The position numbers and the translations under genes were made by a program. From an uncultured Prevotella sp. (GTDB lineage Bacteria; Bacteroidota; Bacteroidia; Bacteroidales; Bacteroidaceae): a DNA stretch of 13,452 nucleotides. The stretch spans positions 1 through 13,452 of the forward strand of contig CALFGU010000043.1 of assembly GCA_937877685.1 (NCBI GenBank), given 5' to 3'. This document shows, in pieces, positions 1-6,252 of this stretch. The notes beneath the pieces are model-generated. The model searched no databases and had not been told where the DNA came from. It saw only the letters and a program-made list of their open reading frames with translations. Numbering within the stretch: position 1 is the first letter of the stretch; each line of letters starts with the position of its first letter.

Positions 1-1907
1 TTATCGGGGTGGAACTTAGAAGAACCGTCGTAACGGAGAGAAGCAGAAACGCTATAGCGATCGAGGATAGATACTTCTGCACGACCGAAGTAAGATTCGA
101 GTGAGTAGCGGCTCTTAGAAGAGCTGGGGTCCATACCGGGAGTTACACCGTTTGAGAATTCAGTGTTGTTAGGAATGAAGAAGTTTGTCATCTGTGCTTC
201 CAATCCCTGACTCATACGGCGAAGACTTTCGTGACCTGCCATCAAACTGAGGTTCCACTTTTCGAAATCCTTGTAGTAGTTGAAACGCTGTGAAGTTGTG
301 ATGTTACGTGAACGACCTGCGTACTTAGTTGAACGACCACCTACAGCAAGAGCGTCACCCACGATGGGAGTCTGGAATTCTGTGCTGTAAGAAGCGATGT
401 TGTCCATTGCACCATCTACGTGGAAAGTCAAACCCTTGATGGGGAGCTTGATATCAGCGAAACCACGGAGGTTGATTACGTCGTACTCATATTCGTGTAC
501 GTTGTAAAGGATATCAAGGAAGGGGTTAGAGTTCATTGAGTAGGGACGAGCCTTACCATTACCTGTACCGTAGTCAAGCATGCGGTTGCCCTTGTTATCA
601 AGGATGTAAGAACCGTCAGCATTGCGCTGGTAAACGGGATAGATAGGAGCGATACCCTGAGTGAAGGCAAACATTGAGTTAGTTGTACCTGCGTCAGCAG
701 TGTAGTTAGTTTCAGTGTTTGCATAGTTAGCGTTCACACCAACTGTCAACCAGTCGTTAACTTCATGTTCGAGGTTTACACGACCTGAGATACGTGAGAA
801 GTCAGAAGCCTTGATGTAAGACTTTTCATCGAGATAGTTCAATGAAACATAGTAACGAGTCTTGTCAGAACCACCGCTGATAGAAGCGTTATATTCTTGA
901 CGCTGACCAGTGTTGTAAGGTTCATCATCCCAGTCGTCATGATAGAGGAGCTGAGCGTTAGGATTGATACGACCAGTAAGAGGATCGATCAAATCTGCGT
1001 CAGCAACGTTAAATGAGTTATAACCACCAAGGTCCTTTACCAAGTTCTGTGAAGCCATGATACCAGCGTCGAATGCTGAAGCACCCTTAGTCAAGTACTG
1101 GTTACGCATAGCTTCCCAGTAAAGTTCGTAGTAGTCAGCTTCGCTACGTACAGTCTGATAAGGCTTAACACCACGTTCTGAGAAACCCCACTTAGCGTCG
1201 AAGTTAACGTTAGTCTTACCTTCACGACCCTTCTTAGTAGTGATCATGATGATACCATTCGCAGCACGCGCACCGTAGATAGAAGTAGAAGATGCGTCCT
1301 TCTGTACGCTCATTGTTTCGATGTCGGCCTGGTTAATTGAGTTCAAGTTACCATCATAGGGAACACCATCGAGGATGATAAGGGGAGCAGAGCTGTTGAT
1401 AGAACCGATACCACGGATGTTGATAGATGCCTGAGAACCGGGCTGACCTGATGCAGAAGTAATCTGTACACCGGCCATCTGACCTTCAAGACCCTTAGAG
1501 ACGTTAGCAACCTGCATCTTCTGCAAGTCCTTCGCCTTCATCTGTGATACTGAACCGGTGAACGAACCCTTCTTTGCCACACCATAAGCGACAACGATTG
1601 CTTCGTCCAAAAGTTCATCGTCATAAGAGAGCACAACTGCAACGTTGCCACTCACACTTACCTTTTGCGTCTTCATGCCGATGCAAGAAACGCTCAAAGA
1701 CTTTGCAGAAGCAGGAACGTTAGGAAGTACAAACTTACCGTCCGCATCTGTAACAGCAGCAACCTTAGAACCGTCAACCTTAATAGTTGCACCAATAACT
1801 GGAGCACCATCGGTGTCAGTCACGCTACCCGTTACACGCTTCTGAGCCATCAGTGTAACTGCTCCAAAGAGCAAGCCCACTAACAAAAGCATTAACTTTT
1901 TGTCCAT
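1..1907 (-). CDS. SusC/RagA-family TonB-dependent outer-membrane receptor, C-terminus beyond left edge
   Basis: This is an outer-membrane active transporter that normally works with a SusD-like lipoprotein to import glycans or peptides, energised by TonB. The visible part is 635 residues, read from an ATG at 1907. Residues 1-21 form a signal peptide ending TLMA before QKR. Residues 24-95 are a carboxypeptidase-regulatory-like domain (VTGSVTDTDGAPVIGATIKV). Residues 100-112 (LDEAIVVAYGVAKK) lead into the plug, about 112-228, with the family signatures SINIRG, LIILDGVPYDG and SIYGARAANGIIMITTKKG. Beta-barrel sequence follows, for example SGGSDKTRYYVSLNY. There is no N-terminal STN signalling domain, so control by a FecR/sigma relay is unlikely. 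A complete protein would be about 1000 residues; barrel end and any susD lie off the window. Codon use (GGT, AAG, ATC, TTC) suggests high expression. The family call is very secure; the substrate is unknown. Confidence 0.96.
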   Translation of the reverse strand, partial: MDKKLMLLLVGLLFGAVTLMAQKRVTGSVTDTDGAPVIGATIKVDGSKVAAVTDADGKFVLPNVPASAKSLSVSCIGMKTQKVSVSGNVAVVLSYDDELLDEAIVVAYGVAKKGSFTGSVSQMKAKDLQKMQVANVSKGLEGQMAGVQITSASGQPGSQASINIRGIGSINSSAPLIILDGVPYDGNLNSINQADIETMSVQKDASSTSIYGARAANGIIMITTKKGREGKTNVNFDAKWGFSERGVKPYQTVRSEADYYELYWEAMRNQYLTKGASAFDAGIMASQNLVKDLGGYNSFNVADADLIDPLTGRINPNAQLLYHDDWDDEPYNTGQRQEYNASISGGSDKTRYYVSLNYLDEKSYIKASDFSRISGRVNLEHEVNDWLTVGVNANYANTETNYTADAGTTNSMFAFTQGIAPIYPVYQRNADGSYILDNKGNRMLDYGTGNGKARPYSMNSNPFLDILYNVHEYEYDVINLRGFADIKLPIKGLTFHVDGAMDNIASYSTEFQTPIVGDALAVGGRSTKYAGRSRNITTSQRFNYYKDFEKWNLSLMAGHESLRRMSQGLEAQMTNFFIPNNTEFSNGVTPGMDPSSSKSRYSLESYFGRAEVSILDRYSVSASLRYDGSSKFHPD

Positions 1908-1985
1908 AACTGTTTGTGTTGTTAAATTATTAAATATAGAGTTTGTTTACTTTTACGCGGAGAACTCTTTTCGTTTAGAAAGTTG

Positions 1986-2089
1986 TCCCCAAAATGATTC
2001 GAGTGGCAAAAGTAAACTATTTTTAACTTCTGACAAACATTTTTCCAAAAAAATCGCCCTTTTCACTATCTAAAGTGTCATTTTGGGGA
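1986..2089. repeat. 12-bp perfect inverted repeat flanking the susC promoter
   Basis: The left arm TCCCCAAAATGA (1986-1997) and the right arm TCATTTTGGGGA (2078-2089) are exact reverse complements separated by 80 bp. Identity stops sharply on both sides. The enclosed 80 bp contains the whole susC promoter and no gene. This is the architecture of invertible promoters in Bacteroidales, but no recombinase gene lies in the window, so the role is inferred. Confidence 0.8.
2007..2037 (-). promoter_or_regulatory. Promoter of the susC-like gene (Bacteroidetes sigma-ABfr type)
   Basis: On the minus strand, TTTG (2037-2034) is followed by 19 bases and then TACTTTTG (2014-2007). This matches the Bacteroidetes -33/-7 consensus TTTG / TAnnTTTG with no mismatch. 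Transcription would begin near 2000, giving a leader of about 90 bases before the ATG at 1907. The promoter sits between the arms of the 12-bp inverted repeat. Confidence 0.75.
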
Positions 2090-2235
2090 TAAAATACCGT
2101 CTTCAATCTATTTTTTGTCTACTAAATTCGTTAATGGAAAAATCAAAATGTAAGCAATTAGAGGGTTAGAAGTGGCATTTTGGAAGCAAATGGCAAAGAT
2201 TTGGAATTTTAGGGAGGGGAAAATAGATTATTATA

Positions 2236-2289
2236 GGAGTTATCGGAACAATAGACACTATAGGGACTAAAGGAACTATAGTAACTAAA
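2236..2289. repeat. Degenerate 9-bp tandem repeat, six copies
   Basis: Six consecutive 9-mers keep exact register: GGAGTTATC, GGAACAATA, GACACTATA, GGGACTAAA, GGAACTATA and GTAACTAAA, with consensus near GGAACTATA. The 9 bases before (ATTATTATA) may be a decayed seventh copy. It is not in an open reading frame of note. A related string (GGAAACTATAGTAA) recurs at 13361-13374 in the intergenic repeat cluster at the right end. Confidence 0.75.
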
Positions 2290-2302
2290 AATGCAATCAC
2301 AA

Positions 2303-2333
2303 TTAAAAAGAGGACACCTCTCGGCGTCCTCTT
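2303..2333 (-). terminator. Rho-independent terminator of the sigma/anti-sigma/DUF4252 operon
   Basis: Read on the minus strand, AAGAGGACGCC, a GAGA tetraloop and GGTGTCCTCTT form an 11-bp stem with a single G-T (G-U in RNA) pair, followed by a run of T. The same sequence on the plus strand has an A-C mismatch, so it favours minus-strand termination. It lies 84 bases after the DUF4252 stop codon. Confidence 0.85.
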
Positions 2334-2416
2334 CTTATGGTGTTTTAATAGTCAATTATGTACCGCGGGCCTCGCGTTTCGAGGCTATGAATTAAAGTTA
2401 GTAGTGATTTCTGGGT

Positions 2417-2905
2417 TTATTCTTTGACATTACTGCCACTCAAGCGCGACAGGAAGTCATCGGTCATGTTGCCGGTGAGGTCTATCAAGCAGAAGGATGT
2501 ACCTCGTTGCATAATCATGATGAGTTCTACGATGCAATCGGCACGTCGGCGCTGATAGATGGTGCAATTTTCGTCGCGCACCACTTCTTGATACCCTAAG
2601 GGGTGATATTCGGCCAACACTTCTGCCTTTTCGTAGAGAAGGCTTACTTGTTCAACGGTGGAAAGACTGCTGATGATTCTCACGCTCTTGATTTGTTCCA
2701 ACAAGGGGAGCAACGAATCGCATTCCACAGAGTCATCAGGGATTTGAAGTATGCGCTCCATCATGCTGGGACTCACGGTCACGCACTGTAGCGCCTCTTC
2801 CTCGCCATTCAGTTTCATGAAACTTGAAGCGAAATCTTCTTCTTGCTGTGCGAATGTGGGTAGCGCAAGCATGAAGGAGAATAGCATTATGATATAGTGC
2901 TTCAT
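2417..2905 (-). CDS. Exported DUF4252 family protein
   Basis: This is a 162-residue protein with a signal peptide (residues 1-19, FMLALPTFA before QQEED) and no lipobox, so it is predicted to be periplasmic or secreted. The mature part resembles the Bacteroidetes DUF4252 family: an early helix (FASSFMKL), a central stretch (LLEQIKSVRIISS) and a C-terminal block (FCLIDLTGNMTDDFLSRLSG). The family has no established biochemical role. It is the last gene of the operon: its ATG overlaps the stop of the anti-sigma gene by four bases (ATGA), which suggests translational coupling. DUF4252 genes are commonly found next to ECF sigma factors in this phylum, so a part in sensing or responding to envelope conditions is likely but not shown. 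The family assignment is from pattern memory. Confidence 0.8.
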   Translation of the reverse strand: MKHYIIMLFSFMLALPTFAQQEEDFASSFMKLNGEEEALQCVTVSPSMMERILQIPDDSVECDSLLPLLEQIKSVRIISSLSTVEQVSLLYEKAEVLAEYHPLGYQEVVRDENCTIYQRRRADCIVELIMIMQRGTSFCLIDLTGNMTDDFLSRLSGSNVKE

Positions 2906-3387
2906 TTTGTTGGCATAACTTGAATGGTGTCAACTACGTCAATGGTGTGCAACTGTTCTTGGAACAGGCGGAGCGCCTCTACGCTTTCATCAAGGGCGAT
3001 TTTGGGATTATCATATGAGTCTTGGTAACTTGAGGGATTGTAATCCCAGGCTACGGGTTGCTGTGTACTCATATATATATAATGTACTCCCACACCCACC
3101 ATAAAGAATACGGCAATGCTGGCAGCTACTGCAAACGTGCGCTTCACCATGCGGTTAAAGTCAAACACAGGTTGCGGATTCAGGCGCTTCATGAGGCGAG
3201 CGTCGAAGTCAGCACTCAGTTGCTCTTGACTTTCTTCAGCAAGCGCTGCGAAAATGGGCTGATAAGGAGCCAAATGCTTGGGCAACTCTTTTTGGGCGAA
3301 GAAGGACTGAAGAATCCGTTCTTCTTCAAGACTGGTCTCTGCCTCCCAATAGCGTTCGAGCAATTGTTCGATATATTTATAGTCCAT
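2902..3387 (-). CDS. Putative anti-sigma factor, single membrane span
   Basis: The protein has 161 residues if started at the ATG at 3387. An in-frame TTG three codons upstream (3396) is possible but less likely. The N-terminal 80 residues are charged and helical (YIEQLLERYWEAETSLEEE), suited to a cytoplasmic sigma-binding region. Residues about 84-105 form one hydrophobic span (FAVAASIAVFFMVGVGVHYIY), and residues 107-161 would be periplasmic. There is no cysteine/histidine zinc motif and no FecR domain. The ATG overlaps the end of the sigma gene by 11 bases, and its stop overlaps DUF4252. Topology and position directly after an ECF sigma gene support the anti-sigma role. Sequence alone would only say conserved hypothetical membrane protein. 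Confidence 0.75.
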   Translation of the reverse strand: MDYKYIEQLLERYWEAETSLEEERILQSFFAQKELPKHLAPYQPIFAALAEESQEQLSADFDARLMKRLNPQPVFDFNRMVKRTFAVAASIAVFFMVGVGVHYIYMSTQQPVAWDYNPSSYQDSYDNPKIALDESVEALRLFQEQLHTIDVVDTIQVMPTK

Positions 3388-3892
3388 GATTTTCAATTTT
3401 TAGGTAAGATGCTTTGATAAATTGTCGTGCGCGATGCACGAGCACTTTGACGTTAGCCTCAGTGGTTTGTAGCAGGGTGGCCACTTCCTCTGTTGTTTTT
3501 CCTTCCACGTCTCTGAGGTGAAGGGCGGTTCGTTGCTTTTCGGGAAGTTGTGCCATGAGTTGTTTCACTACGTTTAAGCGTTCCTCGCGTTCAAGTAGCT
3601 CTTGAGGGGATCGCTGTAGGTCGGGCGCCTGCAGGTGACTGTCGTCAAGCGAGGCATTCCGATGTTCATGCATGGCAAGTCGGTCAAGCGCCAGATTTCG
3701 GCACATGGTCATGCAGAAAGCTTCGAGGGAGTGAAGTTGTTCGCGTTCTGCTCGGCGCTCCCATGCTTTCACCATCACATCTTCAACAATATCTTCGGCC
3801 TCCTCGCGGTTTTGCACAACGCGCAATGCTAACCGAAACAACTTTTGCTTCAGCGGTAGCAACTCTGCGAGAAATTCCGATTCTTTACTCAT
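3377..3892 (-). CDS. ECF-family RNA polymerase sigma factor
   Basis: This is a 171-residue alternative sigma factor that directs RNA polymerase to a small regulon. Region 2 spans about residues 12-77 (LFRLALRVVQNREEAEDIVEDVMVKAW, then FCMTMCRNLALDRL). Region 4 spans about 105-160 (LMAQLPEKQRTALHLRDVEGKTTEEVA, then TTEANVKVLVHRAR as the recognition helix). There is no region 1.1 or region 3, as expected for the family, and the length is typical. The ATG at 3892 is the only Met before region 2. It is the first gene of a three-gene operon with a putative anti-sigma factor and a DUF4252 protein. The ECF-type promoter just upstream suggests that it activates its own operon. Confidence 0.93.
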   Translation of the reverse strand: MSKESEFLAELLPLKQKLFRLALRVVQNREEAEDIVEDVMVKAWERRAEREQLHSLEAFCMTMCRNLALDRLAMHEHRNASLDDSHLQAPDLQRSPQELLEREERLNVVKQLMAQLPEKQRTALHLRDVEGKTTEEVATLLQTTEANVKVLVHRARQFIKASYLKIENHGL

Positions 3893-3900
3893 ACCTATAT

Positions 3901-3930
3901 ATAAGACGGGTGAACTTGAAAAAGGTTACA
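3901..3930 (-). promoter_or_regulatory. Probable autoregulated ECF-sigma promoter
   Basis: Minus strand: TGTAACC (3930-3924), 15 bases, CGTCTTAT (3908-3901). An AAC-containing -35 element with a CGTC -10 element is the general form of ECF-recognised promoters, and no primary-sigma motif is seen here. The -10 element ends only eight bases before the sigma ATG, so the transcript would have a leader of a few bases at most. The 89-bp gap back to the C11 gene has no convincing terminator, so read-through from upstream is also possible. Confidence 0.6.
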
Positions 3931-3981
3931 TGGAAAAGTGATTTTTTTTCGTGGGACACGCATTTTTTCCTATCTCACCCC

Positions 3982-5286
3982 CTACTCTGCCCCTTTGCCT
4001 ATGGCCTTTGCCCATGCCGTTTGACGATAGGTTTCATTATGATTACCAAAAACACAGCGGGAAGCATTGTCGGCATATATCTTCTGGGGGAAAAACATGG
4101 ACACTCCGCAACAATCGGGCACGTTGATATTATTATAACCATTCATTGATGGTCCCACCCAATACTTATGCGTGGCGACATAGAAAGGAATGGCGCGCGA
4201 GAGTGTGGCATCCACCTTCTTAAATTCCTCTTCATTCAGAAGTTGACGCAAGGCGGAGCGCATGTCGTAATAATGCGGGCGATAGCAATAGGAAACTTGA
4301 TAGACATGGTAGGCATGCGCCGCCTTAAGGTCGGGATAGGCGGTGAAATCCACGTCTTTCAGCGCCTCGCCAACCACTTGCGCCAACGCGGAAAGTTCAC
4401 TCGTCTTCAGCACTGAGATAACAATGCCAAAATCATCGTAATCCTTGACAAGGGCATCCGACGTAACGTCTTCATAATAGGTCTGCGCCATGTCGCAAGG
4501 GTTGTCAGAAAACAATCCTCGCTCTAACATGTGCGTGTAATACGCTCCAGCACTGGCAATCGAGATGGGCGAGGCGACAACATAGTCGGTCACGTTGCGC
4601 AGTTCGTAACCCACTTCCACACATTGCATCAAGCAGGCGTCGAAAAAGATGTACTTAAAATGCAGTCCGCTTTCGGCAATCGCCTGTGCCATAGCGCTGA
4701 TGTTCATTTGCGCACCGAGCGTCTTGCCGTCAGCAGTCTTGTCGTAATACATATCGCCCCCTTCGCCCACATCTACTCCGAATGAGAGGGGCGTAGGACT
4801 GGAGTAAACCGTATTGCTGGAGGGAATCCACCCATCGGCGTGCGACCACATCGTCAGTCCATACTCACGTGCGGGATAACGCTCCTTGATGCGCTTCAAC
4901 ACGTCCTTCAACGTCTCGGGATTTGCCGAATTGGCGTCATATCCCCATTGGAGGATTAATTCAGGGTCTGCATCTGCGCGAAATCGGTAAAGGCGCGGAT
5001 GGTAAGCGTCGTCAACATACACGAGCAAGCGATCGTCAGCGCTCACAAAGTGCTTGCCAGCAACGAGTTCGAGCGAGTCGGCCGTCCAATTACTGCGGTA
5101 GTAACTGGAGGAGTAGCCCAAACTGTTTTGTGCGGCACAATAGATTAACACTGTGCGACGCGCCTCTGTCGCTGGCGCATCGGGATTGTAGTCGGGGGCA
5201 TCGGGATCGCCAGGTGATGAATGGTCGTCATGACATGAGCACAAGATGCTAAGTGTCAGTAATATGAAGGGCAATAAGCGTGTCAT
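3982..5286 (-). CDS. Clostripain-family (peptidase C11) cysteine protease, lipoprotein
   Basis: The protein has 434 residues. A lipoprotein signal peptide (FILLTLSILCSC) puts the lipidated cysteine at residue 18. The next residues (HDDH) give acids at +3 and +4, resembling the Bacteroidetes signal for export to the outer face of the outer membrane. The C11 core begins near residue 44 (RTVLIYCAAQNSLG). The catalytic His is probably H149 (GLTMWSHADGW) and the nucleophile C218 (IFFDACLMQCVEVGYEL). VVASPISIASAGAYY (236-250) and GVSMFFP (394-400) match typical family blocks. Known members cleave after Arg or Lys and are calcium-activated; here specificity is inferred only. The gene stands alone, divergent from the DUF4738 lipoprotein. 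No strong promoter match is seen directly upstream; TAAATTTG at 5458-5451 is a weak distant candidate. Confidence 0.9.
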   Translation of the reverse strand: MTRLLPFILLTLSILCSCHDDHSSPGDPDAPDYNPDAPATEARRTVLIYCAAQNSLGYSSSYYRSNWTADSLELVAGKHFVSADDRLLVYVDDAYHPRLYRFRADADPELILQWGYDANSANPETLKDVLKRIKERYPAREYGLTMWSHADGWIPSSNTVYSSPTPLSFGVDVGEGGDMYYDKTADGKTLGAQMNISAMAQAIAESGLHFKYIFFDACLMQCVEVGYELRNVTDYVVASPISIASAGAYYTHMLERGLFSDNPCDMAQTYYEDVTSDALVKDYDDFGIVISVLKTSELSALAQVVGEALKDVDFTAYPDLKAAHAYHVYQVSYCYRPHYYDMRSALRQLLNEEEFKKVDATLSRAIPFYVATHKYWVGPSMNGYNNINVPDCCGVSMFFPQKIYADNASRCVFGNHNETYRQTAWAKAIGKGAE

Positions 5287-5500
5287 CTGAGGGAGGAGTT
5301 TAGTTCGTGTGAAAATAATGCCTATTTTAGGGCAAATTCTTTGAGATACTCGAAAAATTATTTGGAGAAATAAGACGAATTCTCTCTTAAATCATTTCGA
5401 CCCTGTTTTTAAGGGGTTCGCGAAGTCGAGAAATCCCCTCGTTTGGCACACAAATTTACCGATTTTCTACTTGACAGAGCAAGATTCTTCGCCACAAATC

Positions 5501-5531
5501 TTGGAGAACTGCAATATTCTTTGTTATTTTG
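5501..5531 (+). promoter_or_regulatory. Possible promoter of the DUF4738 lipoprotein gene
   Basis: TTGG (5501-5504), 19 bases, TTATTTTG (5524-5531) is a near match to TTTG / TAnnTTTG, with one mismatch in the -7 element. The spacing is correct and would give a leader of about 33 bases before the ATG at 5571. No better match lies in the 284-bp divergent spacer. Confidence 0.4.
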
Positions 5532-5570
5532 CCGTGTTGAAGAATCTTATTTATAGCATCTAACCCTATT

Positions 5571-6143
5571 ATGAAGAAACTTTTTTTTATATCCCTCGGT
5601 CTTGCCTTGCTCGCCGTGGCGTCATGTGGCGACCAGGAACAAACAACTCAGAAGGAAGAATCGAAAGCAACAGTCCAGAAAGAGGAGGCACCCATTGACA
5701 CTCTTGCTGATAAGGACGCAACTCGCGAATATGTTGACACCCTCAACGGACACATTTACCACATCACCATTGAGCGTCGCCACGACGAGGATTTACCCAT
5801 CGTGGAAGATGTGCTCGGCACACGCTTTTACGACAATGTCGTGACTGTAGTCGTGAGGGAAGGTAGCAAAGAGACCTATCGTCGCACGTTCCACAAAAAG
5901 CAGTTCTTGGAATACCTTAGCGAAGACGACATTGAGCATGGCACCCTTGCGGGAATCGGTTATTTCGAAGAATTTTCGACAAACGACAAACTCGTCTTCA
6001 CTTCTCAAGTCTGCGTTCCAGGTATGGACGGCGGCACTTACTTACGCCTCGAACTGTTCCCCAAGGATTGGAAACTCAAAATCCGACGCGACGAAACCAC
6101 TGATATTGAAGTAACACCTCTGAAAGAAGATGAGGGTGTGTAA
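5571..6143 (+). CDS. DUF4738-like lipoprotein of unknown function
   Basis: This 190-residue protein starts with a clear lipoprotein signal peptide (MKKLFFISLGLALLAVASC); the lipobox VASC places the lipidated cysteine at residue 19. A low-complexity linker rich in Glu, Lys and Gln follows (about 20-50). The globular part starts near residue 55 (YVDTLNGHIYHITIERR), continues through DLPIVEDVLGTRFYDNVVTV and YRRTFHKKQFLEYL, and ends with LKIRRDETTDIEV. These blocks resemble the Bacteroidales DUF4738 family, whose function is not known. No catalytic motif is visible. The gene is alone on the plus strand, divergent from the C11 protease and convergent with the anion transporter. Family naming is from memory of the pattern; lipoprotein status is directly supported. 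Confidence 0.78.
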   Translation: MKKLFFISLGLALLAVASCGDQEQTTQKEESKATVQKEEAPIDTLADKDATREYVDTLNGHIYHITIERRHDEDLPIVEDVLGTRFYDNVVTVVVREGSKETYRRTFHKKQFLEYLSEDDIEHGTLAGIGYFEEFSTNDKLVFTSQVCVPGMDGGTYLRLELFPKDWKLKIRRDETTDIEVTPLKEDEGV

Positions 6144-6180
6144 CCCTGAAACTTGATTTTACATACGATTGAAATCCTAA

Positions 6181-6225
6181 AAAAGGAGAAATTACCTGCC
6201 ACACGAGCAAGTAATTTCTCCTTTT
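6181..6225. terminator. Bidirectional rho-independent terminator
   Basis: AAAAGGAGAAATTAC (6181-6195) and GTAATTTCTCCTTTT (6211-6225) are perfect 15-bp reverse complements. The stem is extended by TGC/GCA after one mismatch. A-runs on the left and T-runs on the right let it act on both strands, serving the lipoprotein gene ending at 6143 and the transporter gene ending at 6253. Confidence 0.9.
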
Positions 6226-6252
6226 CTTTATGCTTTTAACAAGCGGATCTTC

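Larger units (their letters stand above)
1908..2416. other. 509-bp intergenic region between susC-like gene and the ECF operon
   Basis: No convincing gene is present. From left to right it holds an A/T-rich untranslated leader of about 90 bases, a 10-bp inverted repeat (1945-1954 with 2008-2017), a 12-bp inverted repeat (1986-1997 with 2078-2089) enclosing the promoter, a second direct copy of part of that arm at 2171-2183, a degenerate 9-bp tandem repeat (2236-2289) and the terminator of the neighbouring operon (2303-2333). The density of repeats is much higher than in the other spacers of the window. Confidence 0.7.

Noticed and set aside
2236..2289. CRISPR-like array
   Set aside because: Units are 9 bp, contiguous and degenerate, with no spacers and no cas genes nearby.
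3388..3396. TTG at 3396 as the anti-sigma start
   Set aside because: An ATG three codons downstream (3387) fits the family N-terminus and the overlap with the sigma gene better.
3933..3970. Small hairpin (CGTG/CACG) as a terminator for the C11 gene
   Set aside because: The stem is only four base pairs with a three-base loop; on the C11 coding strand it is followed by A, not T.
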